64,000 nucleotides of DNA from Paracoccaceae bacterium (GCA_028097405.1 JAOHEK010000003.1:35647-99646), one strand, 5' to 3'. Counted from the first letter of the stretch, positions 22,897 through 34,047 are shown. The notes: a model not told the origin generated them from the letters alone. Program-made: numbers and translations.

Positions 22897-24672
22897 ATGC
22901 CCAGCGACCAGACCCTGATTTTCGGCATCTTCGGTATCCTTTTCGTCCTTCTGATCTGGGGCCGCATTCGCTATGACCTTGTCGCCTTCGGAGCGTTGGT
23001 CACAGCCGCCGCCCTAGGACTGGTGCCAACATCCGACGTTTTCTCGGGCTTTGGCAACTCAGCGGTCGCAATCATCGCTTTGGTACTGATCGTCTCGAAA
23101 GGCTTGGTCGGCTCGGGCGCGATTGAAAAACTGGCCGAACGACTGCTGGATTCCGAACGCACCCTTCCCTTACACATCGCCGTCATGGCCATCGTCGGCG
23201 CAGGCATCTCGGCCATCATCAACAACGTCGCGGCCTTGGCCCTGCTGATGCCGCTAGACTTGGAAACCGCCGCCAAGGCCAAACGTGCCGTCGGCAAATC
23301 ACTAATGCCGCTCTCGTTCGCAACCATTCTTGGCGGCATGATCACTTTGATCGGTACGCCCCCCAACATCGTCATCGCAGCGTTCCGGGAAGAAGCGCTG
23401 GGCAAAAGCTTTGGTATGTTCGATTTCGCCCCTGTCGGCCTCACTGTCGCCATTGCCGGGATCGCCTTCGTGTCGCTGATCGGCTGGCGCTTTCTACCCG
23501 ACCGTGAAGGTGCTGTGGAACAGGGCGACGACTTCGAACAAGGCCGTTACGTCGCCGAAGTCCGCGTGGGCGAAAAGGCGGTCGAGGATGGCTTGGAGGT
23601 GCGCGATCTCTACCCCCATGCGAATGAACACGACGTTCACATCTTAGGTCTGGTACGACGCGGCAAACGGCTTCCGGGTTTTTCGGCGCGACAAGAGGTT
23701 CTGGCCACCGACTTTCTGGTCGTCGAAGGCGAACCCAAAGCCATCGAATCCTTCATGGGCAAAGGCGAAATGGAATTTGCAGGCTCGGAAAAACAGCCCT
23801 CGGGCGTGACAGCAGGTGGCTTGATCCTAACCGAAGCGATTGTCCCCGACGGTGCGCGCATCGACGGGCGCACAGCACGGGGTCTGCAACTGCTCTACAA
23901 ACATTCGGTGACGCTTCTGGGCGTGTCGCGAAACGGCAAGCGCTTCCGGGATCGGGTGCGGCTTCTAACGATCAAACCCGGCGATGTGCTGTTGTTGCTG
24001 GGCACACCCGAACGCAATGCCGCCGCCGCCGCGTGGTTGGGCGTTCTACCCTTAGAAGGACGCGCAACGGCCGTGGTGCAGCGTTCCAAAGCGTGGCTCT
24101 CGGTCGCCATGTTCTTAGGCGCGATTCTAGTCGCAGTCTTGGGTTGGACGTCGTTGCCCGTGTCCCTCGCCGGCGCCGTCATTGGCTTTATCGCCGTCGG
24201 GCTGGTCTCAAGCAACGAGGTCTACGAAAGCATCGAATGGAAAGTCATCGTCCTGCTCGCCAGTCTGATCCCGCTCGCGGCCGCTTTCGAACAGGTAGGC
24301 GGTGCGCAATTGATCGCCTCGGGCATCCTTGAGTGGACCCAAGGCTATCCCGCATGGGTGTCATTGCTGGTGTTGTTCGTGGTGACAATGACGCTGTCTG
24401 ATTTCCTCAACAACGTCGCAACGGCCTTGATCGCGGCCCCCATCGCCATGTCACTAGCCGCCTCAACAGGCACGAATCCCGATGCTTGGTTGATGGCCGT
24501 GGCCGTCGCCGCATCCTGCGCCTTCCTCACGCCCATCGGGCACAAGAACAACACCATCATCCTAGGCCCCGGCGGCTACCAGTTCGGAGACTACTGGCGG
24601 ATCGGATTGCCGCTAGAGCTGTTGGTCATCGCTGTCGCGATGCCGACCATTTTGGTGGTTTGGCCGCTTTGA
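22897..24672 (+). CDS. SLC13-family permease with TrkA-C domains
   Basis: 591 aa polytopic with central RCK-C-like regions; NNVAALALLMP, GTPPNIV. Confidence 0.85.
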   Translation: MPSDQTLIFGIFGILFVLLIWGRIRYDLVAFGALVTAAALGLVPTSDVFSGFGNSAVAIIALVLIVSKGLVGSGAIEKLAERLLDSERTLPLHIAVMAIVGAGISAIINNVAALALLMPLDLETAAKAKRAVGKSLMPLSFATILGGMITLIGTPPNIVIAAFREEALGKSFGMFDFAPVGLTVAIAGIAFVSLIGWRFLPDREGAVEQGDDFEQGRYVAEVRVGEKAVEDGLEVRDLYPHANEHDVHILGLVRRGKRLPGFSARQEVLATDFLVVEGEPKAIESFMGKGEMEFAGSEKQPSGVTAGGLILTEAIVPDGARIDGRTARGLQLLYKHSVTLLGVSRNGKRFRDRVRLLTIKPGDVLLLLGTPERNAAAAAWLGVLPLEGRATAVVQRSKAWLSVAMFLGAILVAVLGWTSLPVSLAGAVIGFIAVGLVSSNEVYESIEWKVIVLLASLIPLAAAFEQVGGAQLIASGILEWTQGYPAWVSLLVLFVVTMTLSDFLNNVATALIAAPIAMSLAASTGTNPDAWLMAVAVAASCAFLTPIGHKNNTIILGPGGYQFGDYWRIGLPLELLVIAVAMPTILVVWPL

Positions 24673-24762
24673 ATCCTCCGTACGTATCGATGCACTGAAG
24701 GAAAGATATAGACGCAAACGACATCATTAGGTACGCCTAAGCACCACCAGCAAGAGCATGAC

Positions 24763-24990
24763 ATGTTTCCAAACCGCGCCGCGCCCGTCTTATTCGCCCT
24801 GATCCTGACTTGTTGCATGACTTTCTTCGTCTCAGCCGTCGCGACCTGGCACGTCATTGGCTTCCAGCCGGGTTACCTCGTTGCATGGTCCGGCGCTTGG
24901 CTCATCAGTTGGCCCGTCGCCTTTCCTGTCGCCCTTTTCGTCGCACCACTGGCACACAAGCTGGTCGCGAAGATGGTGAGAGACGCATAA
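24763..24990 (+). CDS. DUF2798-like small membrane protein
   Basis: 75 aa, two TM; family-like pattern. Confidence 0.65.
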   Translation: MFPNRAAPVLFALILTCCMTFFVSAVATWHVIGFQPGYLVAWSGAWLISWPVAFPVALFVAPLAHKLVAKMVRDA

Positions 24991-24991
24991 G

Positions 24992-25540
24992 TTAATAGCG
25001 ACTCAATTTCTTTATATTGAGCGATACAATCAACGGTGCAGATTTTTGCGACGTGGCAATTGTGATGCGACGCCCTTTGGTGAGATGGCGGTTGGTCTCA
25101 ATGCTTGCGACCCCGGAATTCGTACCGACCCAAAAAACTCGAACAGCATTGTTGTCAGACCCCGTTGTCGGAAACGCAAATTGCGATACACGATTGATTT
25201 CGGCGTTCTCTAAGCTCCAATTCGTCGGATCGGTCAAAATTGACCTATATGCGCGCCGAGTCCGTCGGCCTTGAAACAAGTGCAACATAAGGAACGCTCC
25301 GGCGATGCCGACCATCCCAGCTATTGCGACGCTCAGCGGTTCGCTGTTTGGATTTCCCTTCAGGTAGCCAAATAGCACCAGAAGGCCAATTGCAGCCAAG
25401 GCAAATGATACTATTCCGCCCACGGCTTCAACCATCAGAACAAAGGACGATCTCTCAAGCTCTTTACTGAGGCGCGTCCGAAAGTCTGGCGAAGCCAGAT
25501 CGTCAACGGAATACGTTATGAATTCCTCTGTGAGCGTCAT
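24992..25540 (-). CDS. Hypothetical membrane protein
   Basis: 182 aa with two TM segments. Confidence 0.55.
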   Translation of the reverse strand: MTLTEEFITYSVDDLASPDFRTRLSKELERSSFVLMVEAVGGIVSFALAAIGLLVLFGYLKGNPNSEPLSVAIAGMVGIAGAFLMLHLFQGRRTRRAYRSILTDPTNWSLENAEINRVSQFAFPTTGSDNNAVRVFWVGTNSGVASIETNRHLTKGRRITIATSQKSAPLIVSLNIKKLSRY

Positions 25541-25906
25541 GTAAGATTGTTAGCACTACAATCTCGCCCATGAAACGTTCGATATATAGCTAAGACCTCT
25601 TGGTTCGTTCTTTAGGCTGGATGTCCGCTTCGCCCCGCACAACGGACATCACCCCAAACGATTTCTTGAAAAAAAATAGAACCGAAATCTCTCCACATTC
25701 CCAGCCCTTAACGCACCGCTAATCAGTATTAGCGCACGCTGCCCATCCAAGCCTTGGGCACCCAATTACCAAATCATCCACCTACGCAATACCGACGTGA
25801 TACCGACGCTAAACAGATCGCCCAGAATCAGCAAAACAAGGCGTTAACGCCCAACGCCCCTGCACCGCAACACCCAAGCTGCGCACGCTCCGTTAACCGA
25901 AAACGC

Positions 25907-27118
25907 CTAGCTCAGCGCTTTTTGCAGGTTCTCGTCGATCTTGTCCAAGAAGCCCATGGTTGTCAGCCAGCTTTGATCCGGTCCGACCAGCAGCGCCAAG
26001 TCCTTGGTCATGAAGCCGCTTTCGACGGTATCCACCAGAACCTTTTCCAGCGTTTCAGCAAAGCTTTTCAACGCGTCATTTCCGTCAAGTTTCGCGCGAT
26101 GCTTTAAGCCACCTGTCCAAGCGTAAATCGACGCGATCGAGTTCGTCGACGTTTCTTCGCCCTTCTGGTGCTGGCGATAGTGGCGCGTGACTGTGCCGTG
26201 AGCCGCTTCGGCCTCAACGATCTTGCCGTCCGGCGTCATCAGTTGCGAGGTCATCAAGCCCAGTGAACCAAAGCCCTGCGCAACGGTATCGGACTGCACA
26301 TCCCCATCGTAGTTCTTGCAGGCCCAGACATAGCCGCCCGACCATTTCAGCGCCGACGCAACCATGTCATCGATCAAACGGTGTTCGTACCAGATCTCTT
26401 TTTCTTCGAATTTCTCTTTGAATTCAGCCTCGAACACCTCTTGGAAGATGTCTTTGAACCGCCCGTCATAGGCTTTCATGATCGTGTTCTTGGTCGACAA
26501 ATACACAGGCCAACCAAGGTTCAATCCATAGTTCAGCGAGGCACGTGCAAAGTCGAAGATCGAACTGTCGAGGTTGTACATCGACACGGAAACACCCGCA
26601 CCGGGCGCGTCGTAAACCTCGCGTTCGATGACTTTGCCGTCTTCACCTTCGAACTTGATCGTCAGCTTACCGGGACCGGGAAAAGTAAAATCTGTCGCCT
26701 TATATTGATCCCCAAAAGCATGGCGTCCCACCACGATGGGTTTGGTCCAGCCCGGTACCAGACGTGGCACGTTCTTGCAGATAATTGGCTGGCGAAAGAT
26801 GACACCACCAAGGATGTTGCGGATCGTACCGTTCGGGCTTTTCCACATCTCTTTCAGGCCAAATTCCTCGACCCGTCCTTCGTCAGGCGTGATGGTCGCA
26901 CATTTGACAGCAACGCCGACTTCTTTGGTTTTCTCGGCCGAGTCGATCGTGATCTGGTCGTTGGTTTCATCACGGGATTCGATGCCAAGATCGTAGTACA
27001 GCAGATCAATATCGAGGTATGGCAGGATGAGCTTTTGCTTGATAAAATCCCAGATGATCCGGGTCATTTCATCACCATCCATCTCGACGATGGGGTTTTC
27101 GACTTTGATCTTGGACAT
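25907..27118 (-). CDS. icd: NADP-dependent isocitrate dehydrogenase
   Basis: [23 protein letters not shown] ... family-defining. Confidence 0.97.
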   Translation of the reverse strand: MSKIKVENPIVEMDGDEMTRIIWDFIKQKLILPYLDIDLLYYDLGIESRDETNDQITIDSAEKTKEVGVAVKCATITPDEGRVEEFGLKEMWKSPNGTIRNILGGVIFRQPIICKNVPRLVPGWTKPIVVGRHAFGDQYKATDFTFPGPGKLTIKFEGEDGKVIEREVYDAPGAGVSVSMYNLDSSIFDFARASLNYGLNLGWPVYLSTKNTIMKAYDGRFKDIFQEVFEAEFKEKFEEKEIWYEHRLIDDMVASALKWSGGYVWACKNYDGDVQSDTVAQGFGSLGLMTSQLMTPDGKIVEAEAAHGTVTRHYRQHQKGEETSTNSIASIYAWTGGLKHRAKLDGNDALKSFAETLEKVLVDTVESGFMTKDLALLVGPDQSWLTTMGFLDKIDENLQKALS

Positions 27119-27225
27119 GGGGCTTTGCCTCGCACTGAATTTCACTCTTGCGCGCGGCATAGCTGAGTTGGGGCTTTATGGGAAGATCGTATGCAAATGT
27201 ATACCAAACAAAACCTTAACACCGC

Positions 27226-27831
27226 CTATTTGAGGGTGATGCCCGCCGCCGCCATCCCAGCTTTTGCGGCGTTAAGCGACCCATCGAAATCAATCGCACG
27301 ACACAGGCTTTCGATCACAGTCACCTCAAACCCAAGTTTCGCGGCATCCACAGCAGAATAGTTCACGCAGAAGTCCAAAGCCAAACCAACGACAACCAGC
27401 TTCTCGACGCCTCGGTTGCGCAGATATCCTTCCAACCCGGTCGACGTTGCGTGGTCGTTCTCAAAGAACGCGGAATAGCTGTCGATCTGTCGGCGGAACC
27501 CTTTGCGGATGATCAAATCGGCTGGACGCGGGTCCAGCTTGCTGTGGAACGCCGCCCCATCGGACCCAATGATGCAATGGTCGGGCCAAAGCACTTGGGG
27601 GCCATAGGGCATTTCAATCACCGACATGGGCGCGGCACCGTCGTGTTGGCTGGCAAAGCTGTGGTGGTCGGCGGGGTGCCAATCTTGGGTGAACACGCGC
27701 ACTGGGTATTCGGGCACAAGAGCGTTGATCGGGGCCACGATGTCGTCACCGCCCGCCACGGCAAGCGCGCCGCCCGGGCAAAAATCGTTCTGCACGTCGA
27801 TGACAAGGATCGCTTCGTTGGCTGGCCGCAT
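27226..27831 (-). CDS. pncA: Nicotinamidase
   Basis: VIDVQNDFCPGGALAV, VVGLALDFCVNYSAVDA. Confidence 0.93.
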   Translation of the reverse strand: MRPANEAILVIDVQNDFCPGGALAVAGGDDIVAPINALVPEYPVRVFTQDWHPADHHSFASQHDGAAPMSVIEMPYGPQVLWPDHCIIGSDGAAFHSKLDPRPADLIIRKGFRRQIDSYSAFFENDHATSTGLEGYLRNRGVEKLVVVGLALDFCVNYSAVDAAKLGFEVTVIESLCRAIDFDGSLNAAKAGMAAAGITLK

Positions 27832-27942
27832 CTGGATTCTCCGCTGTTTCTCGCAATACTTCACGTCTAACCACATATGATCAACGCACCAAAGATGGCG
27901 CAATCCCTTTTCCTTAGGCGCGGCGCGGGGTAAATCAGCGAC

Positions 27943-28848
27943 ATGTACACTGTCGCTGCCCTATATAAGTTCACCCGCTTCGCTGACCCGGAAGCCCTTC
28001 GTACACCGTTGTTAGAACTGGCACAGAGCGAGGGGGTTAAAGGCACGGTGCTGTTGGCCGAGGAAGGGATCAACGGCACGTTCGCAGGCCCCCGCGCTGG
28101 CATTGATCGGGTTCTGGCCCATATTCGCACCCTTCCGGGGTGTTCTGATCTGGAATGGAAAGAAAGTGCGGCGTCCGACATGCCGTTCCTGCGCCTAAAG
28201 ATTCGGATCAAGCGCGAAATCGTCACCATGCGTCAGCCCAATGTGGATCCAACCGGCAGTGTCGGCACGTATGTTCAGCCCAGCGATTGGAACGCATTGA
28301 TCGGCCGCGACGATGTAGCAGTGATCGACACGCGGAACGATTACGAAGTTGGGATCGGGACTTTCGAAGGGGCGATTGACCCCAATACCGATAGTTTCGG
28401 CGAATTCCCGGAATGGTGGAAGGCGAACAAGCATCGATACGAGGGCAAGAAGATCGCCATGTTCTGCACCGGTGGCATTCGCTGTGAAAAAGCGACGAAC
28501 TATCTGATTGGTCAGGGATCAAAGGATGTCTTTCACCTGAAAGGTGGCATTCTGAAATATCTTGAAGACGTGGCTGAAGATCAAAGCCTATGGCAGGGCG
28601 AATGCTTTGTGTTTGATCAGCGCGTGTCGGTTGGCCACGGACTGGTCGAAGGGTCTTACGATCTTTGCCACGCCTGCCGCCGCCCTGTGTCTGACGCTGA
28701 CAAAACCCACGCCAACTATGAACCCGGTGTCTCCTGTCACCATTGCATAGACCAATTCACGGACAGCGACCGCACTCGGTTCCGCGAACGACATAAGCAA
28801 ATCCATTTGGCGCGTGGACGCGGCGAGGTGCATATCGGCGACGGTTGA
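27943..28848 (+). CDS. trhO: tRNA uridine(34) hydroxylase TrhO/YceA-like rhodanese protein
   Basis: VIDTRNDYEVGIGTF, MFCTGGIRCEKAT. Confidence 0.9.
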   Translation: MYTVAALYKFTRFADPEALRTPLLELAQSEGVKGTVLLAEEGINGTFAGPRAGIDRVLAHIRTLPGCSDLEWKESAASDMPFLRLKIRIKREIVTMRQPNVDPTGSVGTYVQPSDWNALIGRDDVAVIDTRNDYEVGIGTFEGAIDPNTDSFGEFPEWWKANKHRYEGKKIAMFCTGGIRCEKATNYLIGQGSKDVFHLKGGILKYLEDVAEDQSLWQGECFVFDQRVSVGHGLVEGSYDLCHACRRPVSDADKTHANYEPGVSCHHCIDQFTDSDRTRFRERHKQIHLARGRGEVHIGDG

Positions 28849-28908
28849 TCCTTATTGCGCATTGGGCCGACAGAAGGCATCCTGCGCGCAGGCCAAGAGC
28901 AGACATTG

Positions 28909-29520
28909 ATGACATCAATTGAACGACCAAAGTGCGGGAGTTGCGGCGCCGAACTTCCGGGACGGTTTGCACAGGCGCGCATGATCACCTGCGAGTCTTG
29001 CGGCACGTCTTCGGTACTGCGCGATCAAGCCTTTGAAACTGCCGGCTCAGGCGGAGAGATGCTGGATGCGCCGTCCCTGATCCGGTTGGGTCAATCCATT
29101 GTAGTCAGGTCGCTCGATCTGATGCCCGTGGGCCATGCCCGGTTCAGCTATGGGCGTGGATGGTGGGATGAATTCTGGTGCATCGACGGGTACGGTGAAG
29201 GCCATTGGCTAAGTGCCGATGAAGGGGATTATGCATTGGAGCGCGATCTATCCCGTGACCATTGGCCAAAGTCTTTTCGTCCCAGACTTGGCGCAGAGAC
29301 CGAAATACTGGGGCAGTCTTTCACGATAAGCGAAGCTGAAACTGCAAGTTCGATCGCTGTGCGGGGTGAGTTCCCCGAAGAACTTGAGGTGGGTGAAGCG
29401 CATCTTTACTTCGATCTGTCTGGCGAAAACAGCGCGATGGCGACCTATGAAAAATGGGACGGCGGCGAGGCATGGTCGATCGGTCAATGGGTTGATCCTT
29501 GGGATGTGACCTTGTCATGA
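28909..29520 (+). CDS. DUF4178-like protein with zinc ribbon
   Basis: CGSCGAELPGRF...CESCGTSS; similar architecture to next gene. Confidence 0.65.
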   Translation: MTSIERPKCGSCGAELPGRFAQARMITCESCGTSSVLRDQAFETAGSGGEMLDAPSLIRLGQSIVVRSLDLMPVGHARFSYGRGWWDEFWCIDGYGEGHWLSADEGDYALERDLSRDHWPKSFRPRLGAETEILGQSFTISEAETASSIAVRGEFPEELEVGEAHLYFDLSGENSAMATYEKWDGGEAWSIGQWVDPWDVTLS

Positions 29521-30794
29521 ACGAAGCCGCCGATCAGACGCACAGCTTGAATTGCACACAATGCGGCGCGGGTCTGGATGTGCTGGGTGGCGGTCGGGTG
29601 AAAACCCACATCTGTTCCTATTGCGGTGCCGAGTTGGACGCGCAGGACGACTACAAGGTCATTCAACAATTCCGCGACATGAAACGCCCAGACACCCCCT
29701 TTGATCTTGGGATGACTGGTCAGCTTTGGGGCGTAGAGTTTACAATAATCGGCACCATGGCATGGACCGAATACTATGAAGACAAGCGCTGGACATGGGT
29801 GGATCACCAAGTCTATTCGCCGACCCATGGCTATGGCTGGCTAACCGTCGACAAGGGCTATGTGACCTATACCCGTAAAACCCGTGAGATTCCATCGCCT
29901 CCCTTCATTTCAAACTCGACCATTGAACACAACGAAAGCCGCCCGTTGGTTAAATTTCAGGGCGAGACTTTCCAGTACTTCAGTTCAGGCACTGCGAGCC
30001 CGACCTTTATCGAAGGTGAGTTCAATTACCGGCCCAGTTTGGACGACAGCGTCCGGTATGTGGAACTGATGGGTAGCTCCCGGATGTTGGATATTGTTCA
30101 AAGCGGCCGGGAACGCGAATACGAGGTTACGGAACTGCCGGATCAGGCCGCGCTTTTGAGCAGTTTCGGGGTGGCGACGAATCGTCGTCCGCGCCAAAAA
30201 GGCACGCATCCGCTAGAAAATCTGGTCCGCTCATCCTTGCAGTTATTTACCCGGAACGTGGCCTTAATCGGGGCCGCCGTCGCTGTAGTTCTGGGAATTG
30301 GCCTAAGCGCAAAGGGCGAGCAGATCGCAAGAAGCGGGCAAACCGCTGTAAGTTCCGAAATCACATTACCCTTCGAGGTGACAGACGACACCGGCCTGAC
30401 CGAAATCACGATCGAAGCAAATGCTAATAACTCATGGGCTTGGTTCGAGACCGAACTGACCGACGCCGAAGATGAACCCGTCGCCGCTTTCGAACGCGGG
30501 ATCGAGTATTATTCTGGCAGTGATTGGAAGGAAGGCTCGCGAAAGGCCCGCACTCGGCTGACCTTACCAACGGGAACCTACACGCTTTACCTGTCCATGA
30601 CCGAAGCAAAGGTGGACTGGACCGGTGGTCGCCTTGCCACAAACATGTCTGTGACCGTGCGTCAGGGTGTGGCGCAAGTGATGTGGGTCTTTGGCGCGGC
30701 CACCTTCTTGGGTCTAATCGGGTTCTTGTTTCTGGGGCAGCGCTTCTTGCATCATCAGTCGCGCTGGTCCGGCAGCGATTGGAGTGACGACTGA
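29517..30794 (+). CDS. DUF4178-like membrane protein with zinc ribbon
   Basis: CTQCGAGL...CSYCGAEL; C-terminal TMs; overlap with upstream gene. Confidence 0.7.
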   Translation: MNEAADQTHSLNCTQCGAGLDVLGGGRVKTHICSYCGAELDAQDDYKVIQQFRDMKRPDTPFDLGMTGQLWGVEFTIIGTMAWTEYYEDKRWTWVDHQVYSPTHGYGWLTVDKGYVTYTRKTREIPSPPFISNSTIEHNESRPLVKFQGETFQYFSSGTASPTFIEGEFNYRPSLDDSVRYVELMGSSRMLDIVQSGREREYEVTELPDQAALLSSFGVATNRRPRQKGTHPLENLVRSSLQLFTRNVALIGAAVAVVLGIGLSAKGEQIARSGQTAVSSEITLPFEVTDDTGLTEITIEANANNSWAWFETELTDAEDEPVAAFERGIEYYSGSDWKEGSRKARTRLTLPTGTYTLYLSMTEAKVDWTGGRLATNMSVTVRQGVAQVMWVFGAATFLGLIGFLFLGQRFLHHQSRWSGSDWSDD

Positions 30795-30955
30795 TGATAG
30801 TCCGCGTTGTCTTTGTGGTTTTAGTTCTGGGCTTGATCGGAGCCGCAACTTTCATGTCAATCAATGGCGTTTGGGGCGATTCCAGCGCCGTCATTTCCAC
30901 CCGCAATGGTTCACCCGGTGGCGGCTATGGCATCGGCGGACGGGGCGTCAAATAA
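30794..30955 (+). CDS. 53-aa small membrane protein
   Basis: ATG directly overlaps upstream stop; MIVRVVFVVLVLGLIGAATFMSINGVW...GGGYGIGGRGVK. Confidence 0.6.
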   Translation: MIVRVVFVVLVLGLIGAATFMSINGVWGDSSAVISTRNGSPGGGYGIGGRGVK

Positions 30956-30965
30956 GGAGAAAGCA

Positions 30966-31184
30966 ATGTTTGCAGAGGTTATTCTGGCCGAGGTGATCGC
31001 CACGGTGTTCTATGTGTTTTTGGGGCTGATCCTGTTGGGGGTCAGTTGGAAAGCCATCGAATGGATGACGCCATTTTCCCTTCGAAAAGAGATTGAGGAT
31101 GACCAGAACATCGCAATTGCGGTGTTGATCGGGGCGTTGTTTATCTCAATTTCCCTGCTGATCGGAGCGGTGATCCTGTCTTGA
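30966..31184 (+). CDS. DUF350-like small membrane protein
   Basis: 72 aa, two TMs, FYVFLGLILLGVSWKAIEWMTPFSLRKEIEDDQNIAIAVLIGA. Confidence 0.7.
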   Translation: MFAEVILAEVIATVFYVFLGLILLGVSWKAIEWMTPFSLRKEIEDDQNIAIAVLIGALFISISLLIGAVILS

Positions 31185-32722
31185 GCGATGCCCCGCGTCT
31201 AAAGGATGGTCAAACGCTTTGGCTTTTGGCGGCGACCTTCACGGTGGCCGTGGCGGGGTTGGTTTATGAACTGATTGCGGGGGCTGTCTCGTCCTATTTG
31301 TTGGGCGATAGCGTAACACAGTTTTCAATGGTGATCGGGGTCTTCATGACCTCGATGGGCCTTGGCGCTTGGGCGTCGCGCTATGTGACGCGAGCCGAGC
31401 GCGGGTTCACACTTAGCCAGATCATGCTGGGGATCGTGGGCGGATTTTCGGCCCCGGCGTTGTTCTTGGCCTATGGGTATCTGGACGGCTTGCAGTTGAT
31501 CCTTTTTGCCATCGTGATCGCGATTGGCGCATTGTCCGGGCTGGAAATCCCCTTGATCACACGCATCCTGACCGAGCGCGGCGCGATGACCCACACATTG
31601 TCCAGCGTACTGACGGCGGATTACGCAGGCGCTTTGGTTGCGGCGGTTGCCTTTCCCTTGCTGGTGGTGCCGCAACTTGGGTTGATGGCGGCCAGTCTGG
31701 TGTTCGGCTTGCTGAACCTGTTGGTGGCGGGCGTCAGCGTCTGGGTGTTTCGCGACCAGATCGGCTGGGGATTGCGCGCGGCTTGGGGTTTTGGGTTGGT
31801 AGCATGCGTCGCGGGCCTGATCTGGGCGGATCGGCTGGTGTCCTTGGCAGATGCGGCGTTCTTTGATGACGACGTCGTCTTCAGCGAGGAAACGCCCTAT
31901 CAACGGATTGTCGTGACGCGGTGGAAAGACCGGTATCGGTTGTTTCTGAACGGCTCGATCCAGTTCGATACGCTGGACGAACACCGCTACCACGAGGCTT
32001 TGATTCATCCCGCAATGGCCCGGCTTTCGCGCCACAAAGACGTGCTGATCCTTGGAGGTGGTGATGGAATGGCTGTGCGCGAGGTTCTGCGCTGGCCGGA
32101 TGTCGAACAGGTAACGCTGGTGGATTTGGATCCGCGCGTGGTCGAACTGTTTCGCGACAATGGCGAGTTGGCGGCTCTGAACGGCGGGGCGTTATCGGAC
32201 CCTCGGGTCAAGGTGCACGCGGAAGATGCTTGGACCTTTGTGCGCGATGATCAGGGCAGCTACGATCTGATCGTTCTGGATTTGCCGGACCCACAGGATT
32301 TCGCGGTGTCCAAGCTTTACAGCCGCGAATTCTACGCGCCCTTGGTCGAACGGGTTGCGACGAACGGTGCGATTGTCAGTCAGGCAGGTTCCCCCCTGTT
32401 CGCCCGCAACGCATTTTGGTCAGTGGTGCGCACCATGGCCGAGACGCGCAATCCATACGCCGTCGAGGGCGCGCTGAACGTCACGCCGTACCACGCCTAT
32501 GTGCCCAGCTTCGGGGATTGGGGATTTGTGCTTGCCAGCCCTAAAGTGCTTCCGAACCCCGATACCTTGCCGCCCGGTTTGAAGTTTTTCACGCCCGAGA
32601 TTTGGCCGGTCATGACCACCTTCGCCAAGGACATGCGCCCCACGGATGCCGAAGCAAACACCATCCTGTCGCATCCACTTGTGCGGTATTATGAGACTGG
32701 TTGGGCTGAGTGGATGAATTAG
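31181..32722 (+). CDS. Membrane-fused spermidine synthase-like aminopropyltransferase
   Basis: N-terminal TMs then LILGGGDGMAVREVLRW, DLIVLDLPDP. Confidence 0.88.
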   Translation: MSDAPRLKDGQTLWLLAATFTVAVAGLVYELIAGAVSSYLLGDSVTQFSMVIGVFMTSMGLGAWASRYVTRAERGFTLSQIMLGIVGGFSAPALFLAYGYLDGLQLILFAIVIAIGALSGLEIPLITRILTERGAMTHTLSSVLTADYAGALVAAVAFPLLVVPQLGLMAASLVFGLLNLLVAGVSVWVFRDQIGWGLRAAWGFGLVACVAGLIWADRLVSLADAAFFDDDVVFSEETPYQRIVVTRWKDRYRLFLNGSIQFDTLDEHRYHEALIHPAMARLSRHKDVLILGGGDGMAVREVLRWPDVEQVTLVDLDPRVVELFRDNGELAALNGGALSDPRVKVHAEDAWTFVRDDQGSYDLIVLDLPDPQDFAVSKLYSREFYAPLVERVATNGAIVSQAGSPLFARNAFWSVVRTMAETRNPYAVEGALNVTPYHAYVPSFGDWGFVLASPKVLPNPDTLPPGLKFFTPEIWPVMTTFAKDMRPTDAEANTILSHPLVRYYETGWAEWMN

Positions 32723-33420
32723 GTTAGGCTGGTTGCAAGGTAGGCAGTGCGTTCGGTCAGCAAGAACGCGAATGCGCAGGTCTGCTTTGCGGGACAAACT
32801 GAGCTTTTGCTGCGGCTGCGCCAATGTTGGCTTCTTTATTGAACAAACCGAAGCCTCATCGAACGTAACAAAAAGCAATCCGGAGACGAGTTCGTCATTT
32901 TTCGTTCTTCTCTAACGCCGATGCATGTCGCGCCAATTCTTATCTTCAATCCGCTCGTTCTCAGAGATTGTCTTGTTCACTAAGTCCAAATCCATCGCTT
33001 CCATTCCGAGCGGAGGGTTCTTGGGGTCGTATTTTGGGGAACGGAACAAAACTGTCAATATTTGGAAAAAATTAAACATCACTCAGGCACCTTTGTTGTT
33101 AAGCCGAACGCGTTAGGCTTGCCGTTATCCATCTTGAAATTCAGTGTCGTCATCATAGCATCTGTTGCTAGGCGCGACCATGCCGCGGAAGATTTCGTCG
33201 ATGGATTTCAGAGAAACCAAAAACACAGTAAAATTGCGAGTGAGTCTACTGAAGCGAAGTCGCACAGCATAGAACTATCTGGGAAACAATCAGCGGAACC
33301 TTGGTCGGATTGGTGAAGTTGAAGCCGACATTCGCGCGGAGCGCAGCATCAGGAAAACTGGCCACAAACCTGCCGTTCCACTATACCCTCGCCCGCAATT
33401 CCCGCAACGAAACGCACCCC

Positions 33421-34047
33421 TCAAGCCCGACCTGCCTCACTGGACAGCATCCGCGCATCAACTCCCATGGATTTCAACGCGGCGGTCCATTTATCTTCGG
33501 CGTCGCCAAAGACGATGTCGGCGGGGGCGTCGCAGGTAAGCCAACCGTTGGATAGGATCTCGGCTTCAAGCTGACCGGGACCCCAGCCAGAATAGCCCAA
33601 GGTCAAAAGCGCCGACGCCGGACCATCGCCGCGCGCGAGTTCCTCAAGGACGTCCAAGGTCGCGGTCATACCGAATCCTTTCGACACTTGCAGCGTGGAA
33701 TGTTCGGAGTGGTAGTCATCTGAGTGTAACACAAAGCCCCGGCCATGCTCGACCGGACCGCCAAGATGGACGCGGATGTCGCGTTTTGGGGTGACCGTGG
33801 TGATCTCAAGCTGTGCCAGAAGGTCGGAAAACTCTAGATCCGGAGCGGGCTTGTTGATGATCAGCCCCATCGCCCCGTCATCCGAGTGCGCGCACATGAA
33901 AATAACGGTTTTTTCGAAGCGCGGATCCCCCATACCGGGCATTGCGATCAGTAGTTTGCCGTCAAGCCCTGAGATGCTTTCGTCGATCATGAAGGTGAAC
34001 ATGGCCCAACGGCGAGGGGCCATCAAGTGTTCTGATGCAACGCTCAC
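33421..34047 (-). CDS. YqgE/AlgH family protein
   Basis: [36 protein letters not shown]; start may be 34002. Confidence 0.9.
   Translation of the reverse strand: MSVASEHLMAPRRWAMFTFMIDESISGLDGKLLIAMPGMGDPRFEKTVIFMCAHSDDGAMGLIINKPAPDLEFSDLLAQLEITTVTPKRDIRVHLGGPVEHGRGFVLHSDDYHSEHSTLQVSKGFGMTATLDVLEELARGDGPASALLTLGYSGWGPGQLEAEILSNGWLTCDAPADIVFGDAEDKWTAALKSMGVDARMLSSEAGRA

Noticed and set aside
26381-27166. 261-aa plus-strand ORF
   Set aside because: Antisense to icd, which is unmistakable on the minus strand.
31325-32035. 236-aa minus-strand ORF
   Set aside because: Antisense to the aminopropyltransferase; His/Gln/Arg-rich shadow translation.
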